DNA from: Paenibacillus lacisoli
GTDB lineage: Bacteria > Bacillota > Bacilli > Paenibacillales > Paenibacillaceae
DNA: 64,000 nt
Direction of reading: 5' to 3'
Assembly (NCBI RefSeq): GCF_030580655.1
Contig: NZ_JAUQTB010000001.1
Coordinates: 730,345 to 794,344 of the forward strand
Part shown: piece after piece, positions 46,457-55,902 of the stretch
Layout: each line of letters opens with the position of its first letter
How positions within the stretch are numbered: position 1 is the stretch's first letter
Program-made: the position numbers and the translations under genes
The notes under the pieces: model-generated
Databases searched by the model: none
Told to the model about the DNA's origin: nothing
What the model saw: only the letters and a program-made list of their open reading frames with translations

Positions 46457-47416
46457 TTAAATCCGCTCCATTTGCACAGGCACACTGACTCTCTGCAGAA
46501 TGGTCTGCAGGACCGCAGCCGAATTGGCGTGATCCAGTCTTGCCTCCGGCCGAAGCAGAATACGGTGACCCAGCACATGCGGTGCCAGCGTCTTCACATC
46601 ATCCGGAATGACATATTCACGGCCCTGCAGGAATGCAAACGCCTTGGCAGCCTGCATGAAAGCCAGTGAAGCCCGGGGACTTGCTCCGAGCAGCACCGAC
46701 GGATGTTCACGGGTACTGCGGACGATATCCAGCAGATAGCTTGTAACCGCCTCATCCATAAACACAAGGCGAATCTCCTTCTGAATCGCTGAGATTTGAT
46801 CCATATGCGTAACCGACTGCAGCTTGTCCACAGGCTGGCCCTGCTGATGGCGCATAAGCAGCTCCTTTTCCGTGGCAGCATCCGGATAACCCAGACTAAT
46901 CTTCAGCATAAACCGGTCAAGCTGCGCTTCCGGCAGCATGTAAGTCCCTTCGAAATCAATCGGGTTCTGAGTTGCACACAGCATGAACGGATGCGGCAGC
47001 TCATAGGTCTCCCCGTCCACCGTCACATTACGCTCTTCCATAACTTCCAGCAGGGCCGATTGGGTTTTGGTCGTCGCACGGTTAATTTCGTCAGCCAGCA
47101 GAATGTTGGTCATGACCGGACCTGGCCGGAAGAAAAAGCGTTCCTCGCGGGGGTGAAATACGGAGACACCTGTGATATCACTCGGCAGAATATCTGGATT
47201 ACACTGAACGCGGCGGTAATCACCGCGCATCGATTTGGCCAGCGCCTTAATCATTTGCGTTTTGCCCGTACCTGGAACATCCTCAATCAGAATATGTCCG
47301 CCGGCCAGCAATGCGGTAAGAAGAAGCTGTATTTCGAAGGATTTGCCTAGAATGGCAGATTCCAGATTGGAACGTACTGCTGATACGATTTGAATGGATT
47401 CTTTGCTTACGGGCAT
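46457..47416 (-). CDS. MoxR-family AAA+ ATPase
   Basis: A 319-residue ATPase: Walker A in [15 protein letters not shown], Walker B and sensor region in [23 protein letters not shown], then [24 protein letters not shown] and the helical lid with [18 protein letters not shown]. MoxR proteins are thought to act as chaperones for the adjacent DUF58/VWA proteins. It is the first gene of the operon. I saw no convincing promoter upstream. Confidence 0.93.
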   Translation of the reverse strand: MPVSKESIQIVSAVRSNLESAILGKSFEIQLLLTALLAGGHILIEDVPGTGKTQMIKALAKSMRGDYRRVQCNPDILPSDITGVSVFHPREERFFFRPGPVMTNILLADEINRATTKTQSALLEVMEERNVTVDGETYELPHPFMLCATQNPIDFEGTYMLPEAQLDRFMLKISLGYPDAATEKELLMRHQQGQPVDKLQSVTHMDQISAIQKEIRLVFMDEAVTSYLLDIVRSTREHPSVLLGASPRASLAFMQAAKAFAFLQGREYVIPDDVKTLAPHVLGHRILLRPEARLDHANSAAVLQTILQRVSVPVQMERI

Positions 47417-47600
47417 ATATTCAGAAACCTCCTAAAAGTAAATAAAGACCCTGTAACGTACAAAATGTGAACCTCATTGTATAATATCTTATGAAAATAA
47501 GACAGGTTTTCCTATTATTGTACATGATGGCGGGTTCATAGTACACTTGCCGCGAGCCTTAAACCTCTTTTTATGACCAAATACCCGGTTATACCCATGA

Positions 47601-47631
47601 CAAAACACCCTGAAACTTGTCTCAGGGTGTT
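47601..47631 (-). terminator. Terminator of the spoVA operon
   Basis: 9-bp stem ACACCCTGA / TCAGGGTGT with an 8-nt loop, followed on the minus strand by TTTTG. Confidence 0.7.
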
Positions 47632-47673
47632 CGAATCATTTGCTCATCTATGGTTCATAAACAAGAAAAATCC

Positions 47674-48024
47674 TTACCCCTTCGGCCTGGCCACAAGAGC
47701 TGCAATGAAGGAGAAAATGATAGCTGCTGAAATCCCTGCACTAGTCAGACTGAACATCCCGGTGATGACACCAATCCAGCCGTCCTTCTCCAGTTCCGTC
47801 AGCGCACCATGAACGAGGGAGTTGCCGAAATTGGTAATAGGAACCGAGGCACCCGCACCTGCAAATTTGACTAACGGATCATACCATCCCACGGCATCCG
47901 CCACGGCGCCAACAACGACAAGGGTACTCATCGTATGCGCAGGCGTTAACTTGAATACATCCATCATAAGCTGTCCCACGACACAGATCAGACCGCCGAT
48001 AATAAAAGCCCATACAAAGATCAT
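47674..48024 (-). CDS. spoVAE: Stage V sporulation protein AE (SpoVAE)
   Basis: A 116-residue membrane protein counted from the ATG behind GAGGGAACAGCG. It has four hydrophobic segments, with FIIGGLICVVGQLMMDVFKLTP at the start and FAGAGASVPITNFGNSLVHGA in the middle. SpoVA proteins form the dipicolinic acid channel of the spore inner membrane. It resembles SpoVAC in sequence, as expected for this pair. Its start overlaps spoVAD by four bases. Confidence 0.93.
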   Translation of the reverse strand: MIFVWAFIIGGLICVVGQLMMDVFKLTPAHTMSTLVVVGAVADAVGWYDPLVKFAGAGASVPITNFGNSLVHGALTELEKDGWIGVITGMFSLTSAGISAAIIFSFIAALVARPKG

Positions 48025-49049
48025 TCGCTGTTCCCTCCTTCCGCTTCGAGTGCCACGGCGTGGGCCACACATGGGATCGTTTCCCCCTGCTGATAAGAAA
48101 GCGGCGACAGCAGCGCACCGGTGGCCACAACTAATATTTTTTTAAGTTCTCCCTTATTCAGGCGCCGGACCAAATGACCATACGTAACTGCAGCAGAGCA
48201 TCCGCAGCCGCTTCCTCCGGCAATGACATACTTTTGTTTCTCCCGGTCAAAGATCAGCAGCCCGCAGTCGCTGAATTCCGTCTGGTCCATGGCCACACCT
48301 TCGTTCTTGAGTAGCTCCTTGGCTATAGGCAATCCGACTGAAGCAAGGTCACCGGTAATAATAAGGTCATAATAACCTGGCACCAGTCCCGTATCTTTAA
48401 AATGGGTTTTGATTGTGTCTGCAGCCGCCGGCGCCATCGCAGCCCCCATATTGAACGGATCCTTGATCCCCATGTCCATCACCCTGCCTACCGTTGCCCG
48501 CTTGATCAGCGGCCCGTTCCCCTCGCGGGCTACAACGGCGCAGCCCGATGCGGTTACGGTATACTGCGCTGTCGGCGGCTTTTGGGCACCGTATTCTGTC
48601 GGGTAGCGGAACTGTTTCTCAACCGTACAGTTATGACTTGAGGTTCCGGCCAGAACATGGTCCGCACCGCCCGAATCCACAATCAACGCGGCGAGGGCTA
48701 GGCTTTCCATCGATGTGGAGCAGGCGCCGAAGACGCCCAGATAAGGCACCGCCAGTTTACGGGCAGCAAAGGAGCTGCTGATAATCTGGTTCATGAGGTC
48801 TCCGCCAATAAAAAACTGCAGATCTTCTTTCTGAATACCTGCTTTCACCAAGGCGAGCTCTCCTGCCTGTTCGAACAAGCGGCGTTCCGCTTTCTCCCAG
48901 GTGCTCTCATTGATCTTCAAGTTGTCATAAATGTAGTCAAAGTCCAGAGACAGCGGGCCTTGTCCTTCTTCAGGGCCGACCACGGTCGCACTGGCCATTA
49001 TTCGTGTACCGGATTCAAACTCCCACGTATGCCCACCGACCCGCTTCAT
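48021..49049 (-). CDS. spoVAD: Stage V sporulation protein AD (SpoVAD)
   Basis: A 342-residue soluble protein of thiolase-like fold. FLGVFGACSTSMESLALAAL holds the position equivalent to the thiolase Cys, and FIGGDLMNQIISSSFAAR plus DCGLLIFDREKQKYVIAGGSGCGCSA are typical. SpoVAD binds dipicolinic acid. The start is the ATG after GGGGGGAAATCATCT; a longer in-frame extension overlaps spoVAC and is not real. It overlaps both neighbours by four bases. Confidence 0.95.
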   Translation of the reverse strand: MKRVGGHTWEFESGTRIMASATVVGPEEGQGPLSLDFDYIYDNLKINESTWEKAERRLFEQAGELALVKAGIQKEDLQFFIGGDLMNQIISSSFAARKLAVPYLGVFGACSTSMESLALAALIVDSGGADHVLAGTSSHNCTVEKQFRYPTEYGAQKPPTAQYTVTASGCAVVAREGNGPLIKRATVGRVMDMGIKDPFNMGAAMAPAAADTIKTHFKDTGLVPGYYDLIITGDLASVGLPIAKELLKNEGVAMDQTEFSDCGLLIFDREKQKYVIAGGSGCGCSAAVTYGHLVRRLNKGELKKILVVATGALLSPLSYQQGETIPCVAHAVALEAEGGNSE

Positions 49050-49555
49050 AGATGATTTCCCCCCACGCCAAGGACTGCATAAATAATGCCGATGATAAAA
49101 GCGGCGACAGCACCAAATACGATAACTGCGCCTGCTACTTTGAACATATTGCCGCCTACACCAAGCACCAGTCCTTCGGAACGGTGCTCCAGCGCCGCCG
49201 AACACATGGAGTTGGCAAAGCCTGTTACCGGCACAGAAGTACCCGCACCTGAGAATTGAGCCATCTTGTCATACACACCAAGCGAAGTGAGAATGACCGA
49301 GATCAGTACCAGAACGGCAACGGTAGGATTACTGGCTTCCTTGGCAGTCATGTCGAAGGCTGCTTTGAAAAATTCAATGATCGCCTGACCCAACACGCAA
49401 ATCAATCCGCCGACGACAAAAGCCCGCAGGCAGTTCGCGAACGCTTTCCGCTTGGGCTCATGCTTTTTGGCAATGGACTTATATTCCTCCTGGCTCAGAG
49501 ACAAAGCGGGACTCTCTTTGCGGATTCCACCGCCCTGCTGGGTTGTAGATGACAT
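49046..49555 (-). CDS. spoVAC: Stage V sporulation protein AC (SpoVAC)
   Basis: A 169-residue membrane protein with an N-terminal soluble segment (residues 1-40) and four hydrophobic segments, including FVVGGLICVLGQAIIEFF and FSGAGTSVPVTGFANSMCSAALEHRSEG. SpoVAC is a mechanosensitive channel component for dipicolinic acid. It is first in the operon, with GGAGGTG ahead of the ATG. spoVAA, AB and AF are not adjacent, so the operon is the short AC-AD-AE form. Forespore (sigma-G) expression is expected; I could not pick a clear promoter. Confidence 0.95.
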   Translation of the reverse strand: MSSTTQQGGGIRKESPALSLSQEEYKSIAKKHEPKRKAFANCLRAFVVGGLICVLGQAIIEFFKAAFDMTAKEASNPTVAVLVLISVILTSLGVYDKMAQFSGAGTSVPVTGFANSMCSAALEHRSEGLVLGVGGNMFKVAGAVIVFGAVAAFIIGIIYAVLGVGGNHL

Positions 49556-49722
49556 ACTGCGCGCACCTCCATCTTGGTATTTGATGCTTACATTATTCGC
49601 TTAGATCCTGATTGTTATGATTGGAAAAAGATCGCTCATCTTGCTTGTCCAATCGGACCCAGGACAGGACACCAGGTCCTGCCGTGAAAAGCATACATAA
49701 ACCCTGACCATTCCGGTGAGTA

Positions 49723-49806
49723 TTAAAGGAAGAAAATCGCGATGACGAGCAGCAGAAACAGAACAAGAATAAGGATAACCTGTACAGCACGTTCTACCGT
49801 TAACAT
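49723..49806 (-). CDS. Possible 27-residue membrane peptide
   Basis: From an ATG behind AAGGGAG (nine-base spacing) the minus strand encodes MLTVERAVQVILILVLFLLLVIAIFF plus Leu: a short charged start and one unbroken hydrophobic helix. No family is recognised. Composition and ribosome site make it plausible as a small membrane protein. It lies upstream of spoVAC, divergent from the aminopeptidase gene. Confidence 0.35.
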   Translation of the reverse strand: MLTVERAVQVILILVLFLLLVIAIFFL

Positions 49807-49974
49807 GGTCGAGGACTCCCTTCCGACAGCTGCTTCTGGCAGCCCGTTATACCGTATGTACCGGGTGCAGGTACCGTGCTTGTACCTTTCCCAAGTAATG
49901 GACAATACCGGCAGATGCCTTCATACTAGAATGGATAACCACTGGTTGATTAATTTGAAGGAGTGAATAGCGAG

Positions 49975-51048
49975 ATGGAACAGCAAACGCTGGAATTGTT
50001 CAAAACCCTAACCGAATTCCCTTCGGTTCCGGGTCATGAGCGCGAGCTTCGCGCCTGGGTCAAAGAAAAGATGTCTGCATATACGGAGGAGTTTGTACAG
50101 GATCGGCTGGGCAGCCTTTTCGGGGTGCTGCGCGGTGAGGAGAACGGTCCCAAAGTAATGGTCGCGGGTCATTTTGACGAAGTAGGCTTCCTGGTTAACG
50201 GAATTACCGAGACGGGTATGATTACATTCCAGCCGCTCGGCGGCTGGTTCAGCCAGGTCGTTCTGGCTCAGCGCCTGCAGGTAATCACGCCAAATGGACC
50301 GGTTCTTGGAATTGTAGGCTCTACCCCAACCCATCTGCTGGATGATTCCCAGCGCAACCGTCCCGTTGATCTGAAATCGATGTACCTGGATATCGGCGTA
50401 GACAGCCGGAAGGAAGCGGAAGACCTGGGCATCGTGCCTGGCACAGCCATTGTCCCGGTATGTGACTTCACCCCGCTGGCGAATCCGAAGAAAATTATGG
50501 CCAAAGCCTGGGATAACCGTTACGGTGTCGGACTGGCTATCGAGCTGCTGGAAGCCCTGCATAAGACGAAGCTGCCGAACACGATCTACTCGGGCGCTAC
50601 CGTTCAGGAGGAGCTGGGCCTGCGCGGTGCGCGTACGGCAGCGAATCTGATTCAGCCGGATATCTTCTTTGCCTTGGACTGCAGTGCGGCGAACGACATG
50701 ACCGGGGACAAAAAAGCCTTCGGCCACCTGGGCCACGGCGCGCTCCTGCGTGTATTTGACCCGACCATGCTGACTCACCGCGGTGTTGTGGAATATGTAA
50801 AAGATATGGCTGACACGCACAAAATCAAATATCAATACTTCATTTCACCGGGGGGTACCGATGCAGGACAAGTTCATTTGAGCGGCATCGGGGTACCATC
50901 CACCGTAATCGGTGTTTGCGCCCGCTATATCCATACTTCATCCTCCATTCTGCATACCGACGATTATGATGCAGCGAAAGAGCTGCTGATCAAGCTCGTA
51001 CAGAATCTGGATCGCACCACCTTGAACACCATTATTGAACAGGCATAA
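49975..51048 (+). CDS. M42-family metallo-aminopeptidase
   Basis: A 357-residue cytosolic zinc enzyme. [49 protein letters not shown] and [14 protein letters not shown] provide the His, Asp, Glu and Asp residues of the two-metal site, and [16 protein letters not shown] the late His. The family includes glutamyl aminopeptidase and YsdC-like proteins. The start is the ATG eleven bases after AAGGAG; a GTG four codons earlier overlaps the ribosome site. Single-gene unit. Confidence 0.94.
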   Translation: MEQQTLELFKTLTEFPSVPGHERELRAWVKEKMSAYTEEFVQDRLGSLFGVLRGEENGPKVMVAGHFDEVGFLVNGITETGMITFQPLGGWFSQVVLAQRLQVITPNGPVLGIVGSTPTHLLDDSQRNRPVDLKSMYLDIGVDSRKEAEDLGIVPGTAIVPVCDFTPLANPKKIMAKAWDNRYGVGLAIELLEALHKTKLPNTIYSGATVQEELGLRGARTAANLIQPDIFFALDCSAANDMTGDKKAFGHLGHGALLRVFDPTMLTHRGVVEYVKDMADTHKIKYQYFISPGGTDAGQVHLSGIGVPSTVIGVCARYIHTSSSILHTDDYDAAKELLIKLVQNLDRTTLNTIIEQA

Positions 51049-51062
51049 GCCTGAACGTTAAT

Positions 51063-51112
51063 AAAAAGGCCTTTCATCCGCTGCCCGAGAGCAGCCATGA
51101 AAGGCCTTTTCT
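51063..51112 (+). terminator. Bidirectional terminator after the aminopeptidase gene
   Basis: AAAAGGCCTTTCAT ... ATGAAAGGCCTTTT: a 14-bp stem with A and T tracts on both sides, able to end the + strand aminopeptidase gene and the minus-strand membrane-protein gene. Confidence 0.85.
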
Positions 51113-51137
51113 ATTCCCAATAAGAGTTGAAGAACGG

Positions 51138-51857
51138 CTAGTTCCCCCATCCCCAGCCTGGTAAAAATACAAATCCAGTCAGCAGCAGGGTCAGCAAAAT
51201 ACACACATTCTCCACGATGGCACCATGTCTTGTACCGGTGCTCATCAGATTGAAGCGCAGGCGCCATTTGAACGGCGGCAGCGGCTTGATGCCGCGATTC
51301 GTTAAGGAATCTGCCAGCAAATGCAGCAAGTAGGCTATTCCGCCTGCCAGCCAAATGCTGTCACCGCTGTTCGATGTCGTTCCGTAAAGCAGTGCGGTCC
51401 ATACAGCAAGACCATAGACAGTATGAGTCAGGCCCCTGTGCGGAAGCACCGTGCAGACGACAAGAAGGCACCCGGCAACCAGATTCCACGGAGTATAATC
51501 CCCGCCGTAGACGGCCAGCCCCACTCCGATGATCAGCATCAGCACTTTGCGGAGGGCACGGAAAGGCAGGAAGGATACAGCCGCGATGGCCAGCGATAAG
51601 ACGATGTTCCACGGAGACTGTACTGCCCCGTCCACACACAGCCAGACTGCCAGAATGACCATGGCCAGCTGCAGAACACGGAGCATACCGTTCGGCATCG
51701 TGCGAGTCATCAGCAGTGAATTGGGCTCATCAATATCAGGCAGCAGCGATCCGACCAGAGCTGTTGCCGCCGCGCCCACAGTAACCGGAACTCCCTGCAG
51801 ATGCAGCAGTGACAGGGACACCCCGGTGCCGATGACCAGATGAGCTCTTCCCATCAT
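51138..51857 (-). CDS. YdjM-like membrane-bound metal-dependent hydrolase
   Basis: A 239-residue polytopic protein. The N-terminal AHLVIGTGVSLSLLH, the motif LVGSLLPDIDEPNSLL and the later HRGLTHTVYGLAVW carry the conserved His and Asp residues of the YdjM/DUF457 family, with LLHLLADSLTNRGIKPLPPF near the end. The family is predicted to be an inner-membrane hydrolase and some members are damage-inducible; the substrate is unknown. A second Met at residue 2 is an alternative start. Confidence 0.85.
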   Translation of the reverse strand: MMGRAHLVIGTGVSLSLLHLQGVPVTVGAAATALVGSLLPDIDEPNSLLMTRTMPNGMLRVLQLAMVILAVWLCVDGAVQSPWNIVLSLAIAAVSFLPFRALRKVLMLIIGVGLAVYGGDYTPWNLVAGCLLVVCTVLPHRGLTHTVYGLAVWTALLYGTTSNSGDSIWLAGGIAYLLHLLADSLTNRGIKPLPPFKWRLRFNLMSTGTRHGAIVENVCILLTLLLTGFVFLPGWGWGN

Positions 51858-51984
51858 GATGTCAAATTTCCTTTCTGTATCGGGTTGTAGAACCGGTTCA
51901 TCTTAACACGCTCGACTCACGGCCTCAATGGGCCAAAACAACTATTTTAAGAACATACATTCCCTTATTTCCGTTCAATCTATT

Positions 51985-52029
51985 AAAAAAAGAGAGCCTG
52001 CCAGCTACATCCGGCAAACTCTCTTTTTT
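51985..52029 (-). terminator. Terminator of the GH3 gene
   Basis: AAAAAAGAGAG ... CTCTCTTTTTT outer stem with an inner GCC/GGC pairing; T-tracts on both sides. Confidence 0.75.
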
Positions 52030-52057
52030 CGGTACAGCTGAAGCTGTTAGGCAGTGA

Positions 52058-54340
52058 TCAGCTGTTCAATGTGGAGATCAGGCTCTGCAGCTTCTTCTCC
52101 CCTTCGCTATCCGGGGCAAAGGCAATCACAGCGCGCAGAGGCATGTAGCGCATCATCGCTTCCATCATCTCCGGATTTCCGTCCTCGTCATCCTCAGATG
52201 CACTGAACAGTCCCATGGAAGACTGGACGTAATCCATGACATGCTTACGCTTCTCTTCGCTCAGGCGGCCTTCATGCAGCAGATCACCAACCAGGGAGTT
52301 ACGTGTCACCGGGCGTTCCGGCTTTGCCGGAGCATTCACAGTCACCGACTTGGACAAGACAATCTCCTTTGAAGATTTGCCGACCAGGATAAAGAACTCG
52401 CCGCTCTCCACATGCCATTCCTGCAGGTCTGTATCATAATAGGCAAATGCACGGCGGTCGAGGGTTACTTCAACGGTACGCGATTCACCGGGCTGAAGCT
52501 CTACTTTGGCAAAACCCTTCAGTTCTTTTTGCGGACGGATCACTGTGCTCTGAACATCATTGACGTAGATTTGTACAATTTCTTTTCCTGTAACTGAACC
52601 CGTGTTGGTTACTGTGACACTTACTTTCAGCTTATCACTGTCGTTCAGCTGTTTGCGGTCAACCTGAAGATTCGAGTATTCAAACTCGGTATAGCTCAGG
52701 CCATAACCGAATGGGAAGAGCGGTTCGATCTCCTTGGCATCATAATAACGGTATCCGACGAATAGCCCCTCTTTGTATTCTACACGGTCCATTTCCCCAG
52801 GGAAGTTCAGGTGGGCCGGTGTATGGGCAAGCTTCTGCGGGAATGTCTCCGCCAGCTTACCGGAAGGACTCACCACGCCGAACAGAAGATCCGCAATCGC
52901 GCCGCCCAATGCCTGACCGCCCAAGTAGGCTTCCAGCACCCCTTTGACATCACCAAGCCACGGCATCTCAACGGCAGAGCCATTGCTTAATACAACGACA
53001 ACATGGGATTGCACCGCTGTTACGGCTTCCAGCAGCTTTAACTGGCTGTCCGGCAGACGAAGATGCGTCCGGTCATAACCTTCAGATTCATAATTGTCCG
53101 GAAGACCGAGGAACAGAACCGCTGTATCTGCTGCAGCCGCCAGATCCGCTGCTTCCTGCAGAGATTCTGAAGTTGCTTCATCTTTATTCAGATCATAGCC
53201 TGCGGCATAAGTCACACTGGCTGATGCACCGGCTGCTCGAACTAGTTCATCGTAGATATGATCCAGACGGGTTGGCTTGATGTGTGAGCTGCCGCCGCCC
53301 TGATAGCGCGGTTTTTGGGCGAATTGACCGATAACCGCAATGCGGCTGTCCTTCTGCAGAGGCAGAATCGCGTCTTCGTTCTTGAGGAGCACCATGCTCT
53401 CACGGGCTACGACGCGGGCCAGCTCATGATGCTCATTCTGGTCATAGGCTGCATTTTCCTTTTTGTTGTCGACGGCCAGGAAGATTACATTCAACACCCG
53501 CTCTACTGCGCGGTCCAGCACTTCTTCTTCCAGCTCACCGCTGCGTACAGCTTCTACAATTTTGGCGTCACCTACTCCACTGCTGGAGGGCATTTCAAGC
53601 TCAAGTCCTGCTTTCAGCCCTTCGGCACGTTCATTGACAGCGCCCCAGTCAGAGACCACAAAACCTTCATGTCCCCACTGTTTTTTCAGAATATCGGTCA
53701 GGAGCATCTCATTCTCGGAAGCATATTCTCCATTCACCTGATTGTAGGAGCACATGACAGTCCATGGCTGTGCTTCTTTGACGGCTCCCTCAAAGCTTGC
53801 CAGGTAAATTTCACGCAAAGTACGTTCATCCACAACCGCATCCACCGACATCCGGCGATGCTCCTGGTTGTTCACAGCAAAATGCTTGAGGGATGTGCCG
53901 ACACCCTGGCTCTGTACCCCGCGGATATGACTGGCCGCCAATTGGGAAGACAAATACGGATCTTCAGAAAAATACTCAAAGTTACGGCCGCACAGCGGAG
54001 AACGTTTGATGTTCGCACCTGGTCCGAGGAGAACGGCTACATCTTCAGCCTGGCACTCTTCGCCAAGGGCCTGCCCCATCTTCTCAATCAGATCACGGTC
54101 CCAGGAGCTGGCAATACCGGCTGCTGACGGGAAGCAGGTTGCGGGCACACTGTCGTGGAGACCCAGATGGTCCGCTGACTGTGCCTGCTTGCGCAGGCCG
54201 TGAGGCCCGTCGGTTACCATAATGGATGGGATCCCCAGTCGTTCTACACCTTTGAGATGCCAAAAATCCAGACCGGAACACATGCCGGCTTTCTCTTCTA
54301 ATGTCATTTGTGAAATCAGCTGTTTAATGTCTCTTGCCAT
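52058..54340 (-). CDS. Glycoside hydrolase family 3 beta-glucosidase-like enzyme
   Basis: A 760-residue protein without signal peptide. The N-terminal (alpha/beta)8 domain contains [50 protein letters not shown] and [16 protein letters not shown], whose Asp is the expected nucleophile. The alpha/beta sandwich domain and a fibronectin-III-like domain ([19 protein letters not shown]) follow. The last 80 residues form an extra helical tail rich in Glu, Asp and Met. It probably cleaves imported beta-glucosides or oligosaccharides in the cytosol. It is divergent from an AraC regulator. Confidence 0.93.
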   Translation of the reverse strand: MARDIKQLISQMTLEEKAGMCSGLDFWHLKGVERLGIPSIMVTDGPHGLRKQAQSADHLGLHDSVPATCFPSAAGIASSWDRDLIEKMGQALGEECQAEDVAVLLGPGANIKRSPLCGRNFEYFSEDPYLSSQLAASHIRGVQSQGVGTSLKHFAVNNQEHRRMSVDAVVDERTLREIYLASFEGAVKEAQPWTVMCSYNQVNGEYASENEMLLTDILKKQWGHEGFVVSDWGAVNERAEGLKAGLELEMPSSSGVGDAKIVEAVRSGELEEEVLDRAVERVLNVIFLAVDNKKENAAYDQNEHHELARVVARESMVLLKNEDAILPLQKDSRIAVIGQFAQKPRYQGGGSSHIKPTRLDHIYDELVRAAGASASVTYAAGYDLNKDEATSESLQEAADLAAAADTAVLFLGLPDNYESEGYDRTHLRLPDSQLKLLEAVTAVQSHVVVVLSNGSAVEMPWLGDVKGVLEAYLGGQALGGAIADLLFGVVSPSGKLAETFPQKLAHTPAHLNFPGEMDRVEYKEGLFVGYRYYDAKEIEPLFPFGYGLSYTEFEYSNLQVDRKQLNDSDKLKVSVTVTNTGSVTGKEIVQIYVNDVQSTVIRPQKELKGFAKVELQPGESRTVEVTLDRRAFAYYDTDLQEWHVESGEFFILVGKSSKEIVLSKSVTVNAPAKPERPVTRNSLVGDLLHEGRLSEEKRKHVMDYVQSSMGLFSASEDDEDGNPEMMEAMMRYMPLRAVIAFAPDSEGEKKLQSLISTLNS

Positions 54341-54455
54341 TTGTAACGCCCCGCCTTCTATATGGATAAATTCGAATTGTGATGCTTGCTGCAGCAGACA
54401 CCTTCAAAAATTTCTTAGCGCTGCCTGATGGTTGTGTAAGAGCTTTCTTCATCAT

Positions 54456-54469
54456 TGTAATCGCTTTTA
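54456..54469. promoter_or_regulatory. Possible catabolite-repression (cre) site
   Basis: TGTAATCGCTTTTA fits the cre consensus at 12 of 14 positions by eye and lies about 120 bases upstream of the beta-glucosidase start. Repression by CcpA would suit a sugar-cleaving enzyme. Confidence 0.3.
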
Positions 54470-54605
54470 AACAAAGCGTATGGTATTATTCGCATCTATA
54501 TTGTATTTTTCGAATCAATTACAGCTGTTATTCTGTTGCTAAATCGAGAACAATGACTGTACGATAGGCGATAGGGTAATAAGAAAAGAAAGGATTGGCA
54601 GATGA

Positions 54606-55826
54606 ATGAACAACGTGTACAGCTCGCTGGCAGAGATGGAATATGTGTGCAAACTGGCTTCAGAGAGCTACAAATTTCCGGTTGTCGTCGTGAACGAAAA
54701 GGGCGAACCGTCTATAGGGCTTGCTCCGCTAGCTGAAGCCGGCGAAGAAGCAGCCTATGAGGTACTGCATCATCTGCTGATGGATACGGAGTCCGAAGTG
54801 TATCAGTCGACCCTTCCTCTAATTCACCGTCTGGCTGGCGGGGAAAGCTTCCTAACGATCCGGCTGCAGAACGGCAGTGACTTCCTGGGTCACGTTATGA
54901 TGGGACCGGTTCGGCTGCTTGAAGCGAACAACGAGTCTGATGGTGAGGCTGCGGTTCAGAACAGGAGCGCTTCTACTTCCGTAGTGGGTAAAACAAGTCT
55001 GCTGCAGGCCGGCATGCTGATCCATTACAGCATCTACCGCCAGCAGCTGGATATCGCCGACGTGCATCTGCAGAACATGAGAACGGAGATGATTCATACG
55101 GATGAGCAGCTGATCCGCAGCCTTGCTGTCAGCCGTCAAAATTTTGACCTGCATCATAATTACCGTTATGAGAAACAAATGCTCCAGTTCATTCGTGAAG
55201 GGCATGAGCATGAAATGCTGCATTGGGCCGAGGTTCAGCGCAGAGAAGCCAAATATGGTACCCTGTCACGCAAAAGCCCTCTTCGCAACCAGAAGAATCT
55301 GGGAATCTGTGGCATCACTCTATATACCCGGGCAGCGATCGAAGGGGGTATGGAAGAGGAGACTGCTTTTACACTCAGCGATCTCTACATTCAGCAGATT
55401 GAGGAACAGACGACCTCAGGCGAAGTGCAGAAGCTGCTCGATCATGCGATGATGGATTTCACCCGGCGTGTCCGGGAAAACCGGGAACTCCCCTTCTCCA
55501 AACCGGTTGTGGAGTGCCGACGCTATATTTTCAGCCATATTTACGATGACCTTTCCCTGCAAAAGCTTGGCGAAGCCACCGGGCTCCATCCCGGCTATCT
55601 TTCCAGACGGTTCAAGAAAGAAGTCGGCACCGGCCTGACCGATTATATCCGCCAGGAACGTGTGGAAGAGGCCAAGCGGCTCCTGAGGCTCTCGGATTAT
55701 TCACTGTCTGATATTTGCAGTCTGCTGAACTTTAATGATCAGAGTTATTTTACGAAGGCGTTCAAGAAAGTAACCGGCATCACGCCCGGACAGTATCGCA
55801 GCGGCATGTCACCTTTGGCCCCATAA
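54606..55826 (+). CDS. AraC-family transcriptional regulator
   Basis: A 406-residue protein. The C-terminal 100 residues are a double helix-turn-helix: RYIFSHIYDDLSLQKLGEATG, then LSRRFKKEVGTGLTDYIRQERVEEA and LNFNDQSYFTKAFKKVTGITPGQYR. The 300-residue N-terminal part is mostly helical and has no cupin, response-regulator or membrane segments; it resembles the YSIRK-like sensing domains of Firmicute AraC proteins. AAAGGA precedes the ATG. Being opposite a beta-glucosidase gene, it may control that gene. The effector is unknown. Confidence 0.88.
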   Translation: MNNVYSSLAEMEYVCKLASESYKFPVVVVNEKGEPSIGLAPLAEAGEEAAYEVLHHLLMDTESEVYQSTLPLIHRLAGGESFLTIRLQNGSDFLGHVMMGPVRLLEANNESDGEAAVQNRSASTSVVGKTSLLQAGMLIHYSIYRQQLDIADVHLQNMRTEMIHTDEQLIRSLAVSRQNFDLHHNYRYEKQMLQFIREGHEHEMLHWAEVQRREAKYGTLSRKSPLRNQKNLGICGITLYTRAAIEGGMEEETAFTLSDLYIQQIEEQTTSGEVQKLLDHAMMDFTRRVRENRELPFSKPVVECRRYIFSHIYDDLSLQKLGEATGLHPGYLSRRFKKEVGTGLTDYIRQERVEEAKRLLRLSDYSLSDICSLLNFNDQSYFTKAFKKVTGITPGQYRSGMSPLAP

Positions 55827-55902
55827 TCTGCTGATCCAAAACAAAAATCATATGATAAATCACTTTTTGCTTATTCGTTGATCATGAAGGAGGAATTCCC
55901 CT

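Noticed and set aside
48025..49205. N-terminal extensions of spoVAD and spoVAE overlapping the upstream genes
   Set aside because: The ATG codons behind GGAGG-like sites give normal family lengths with four-base overlaps; the extensions are translated out of phase from neighbouring coding sequence.
49556..49722. Sigma-G promoter ahead of spoVAC
   Set aside because: Sequences resembling CATAACA occur, but no -35 at proper spacing could be found by eye.
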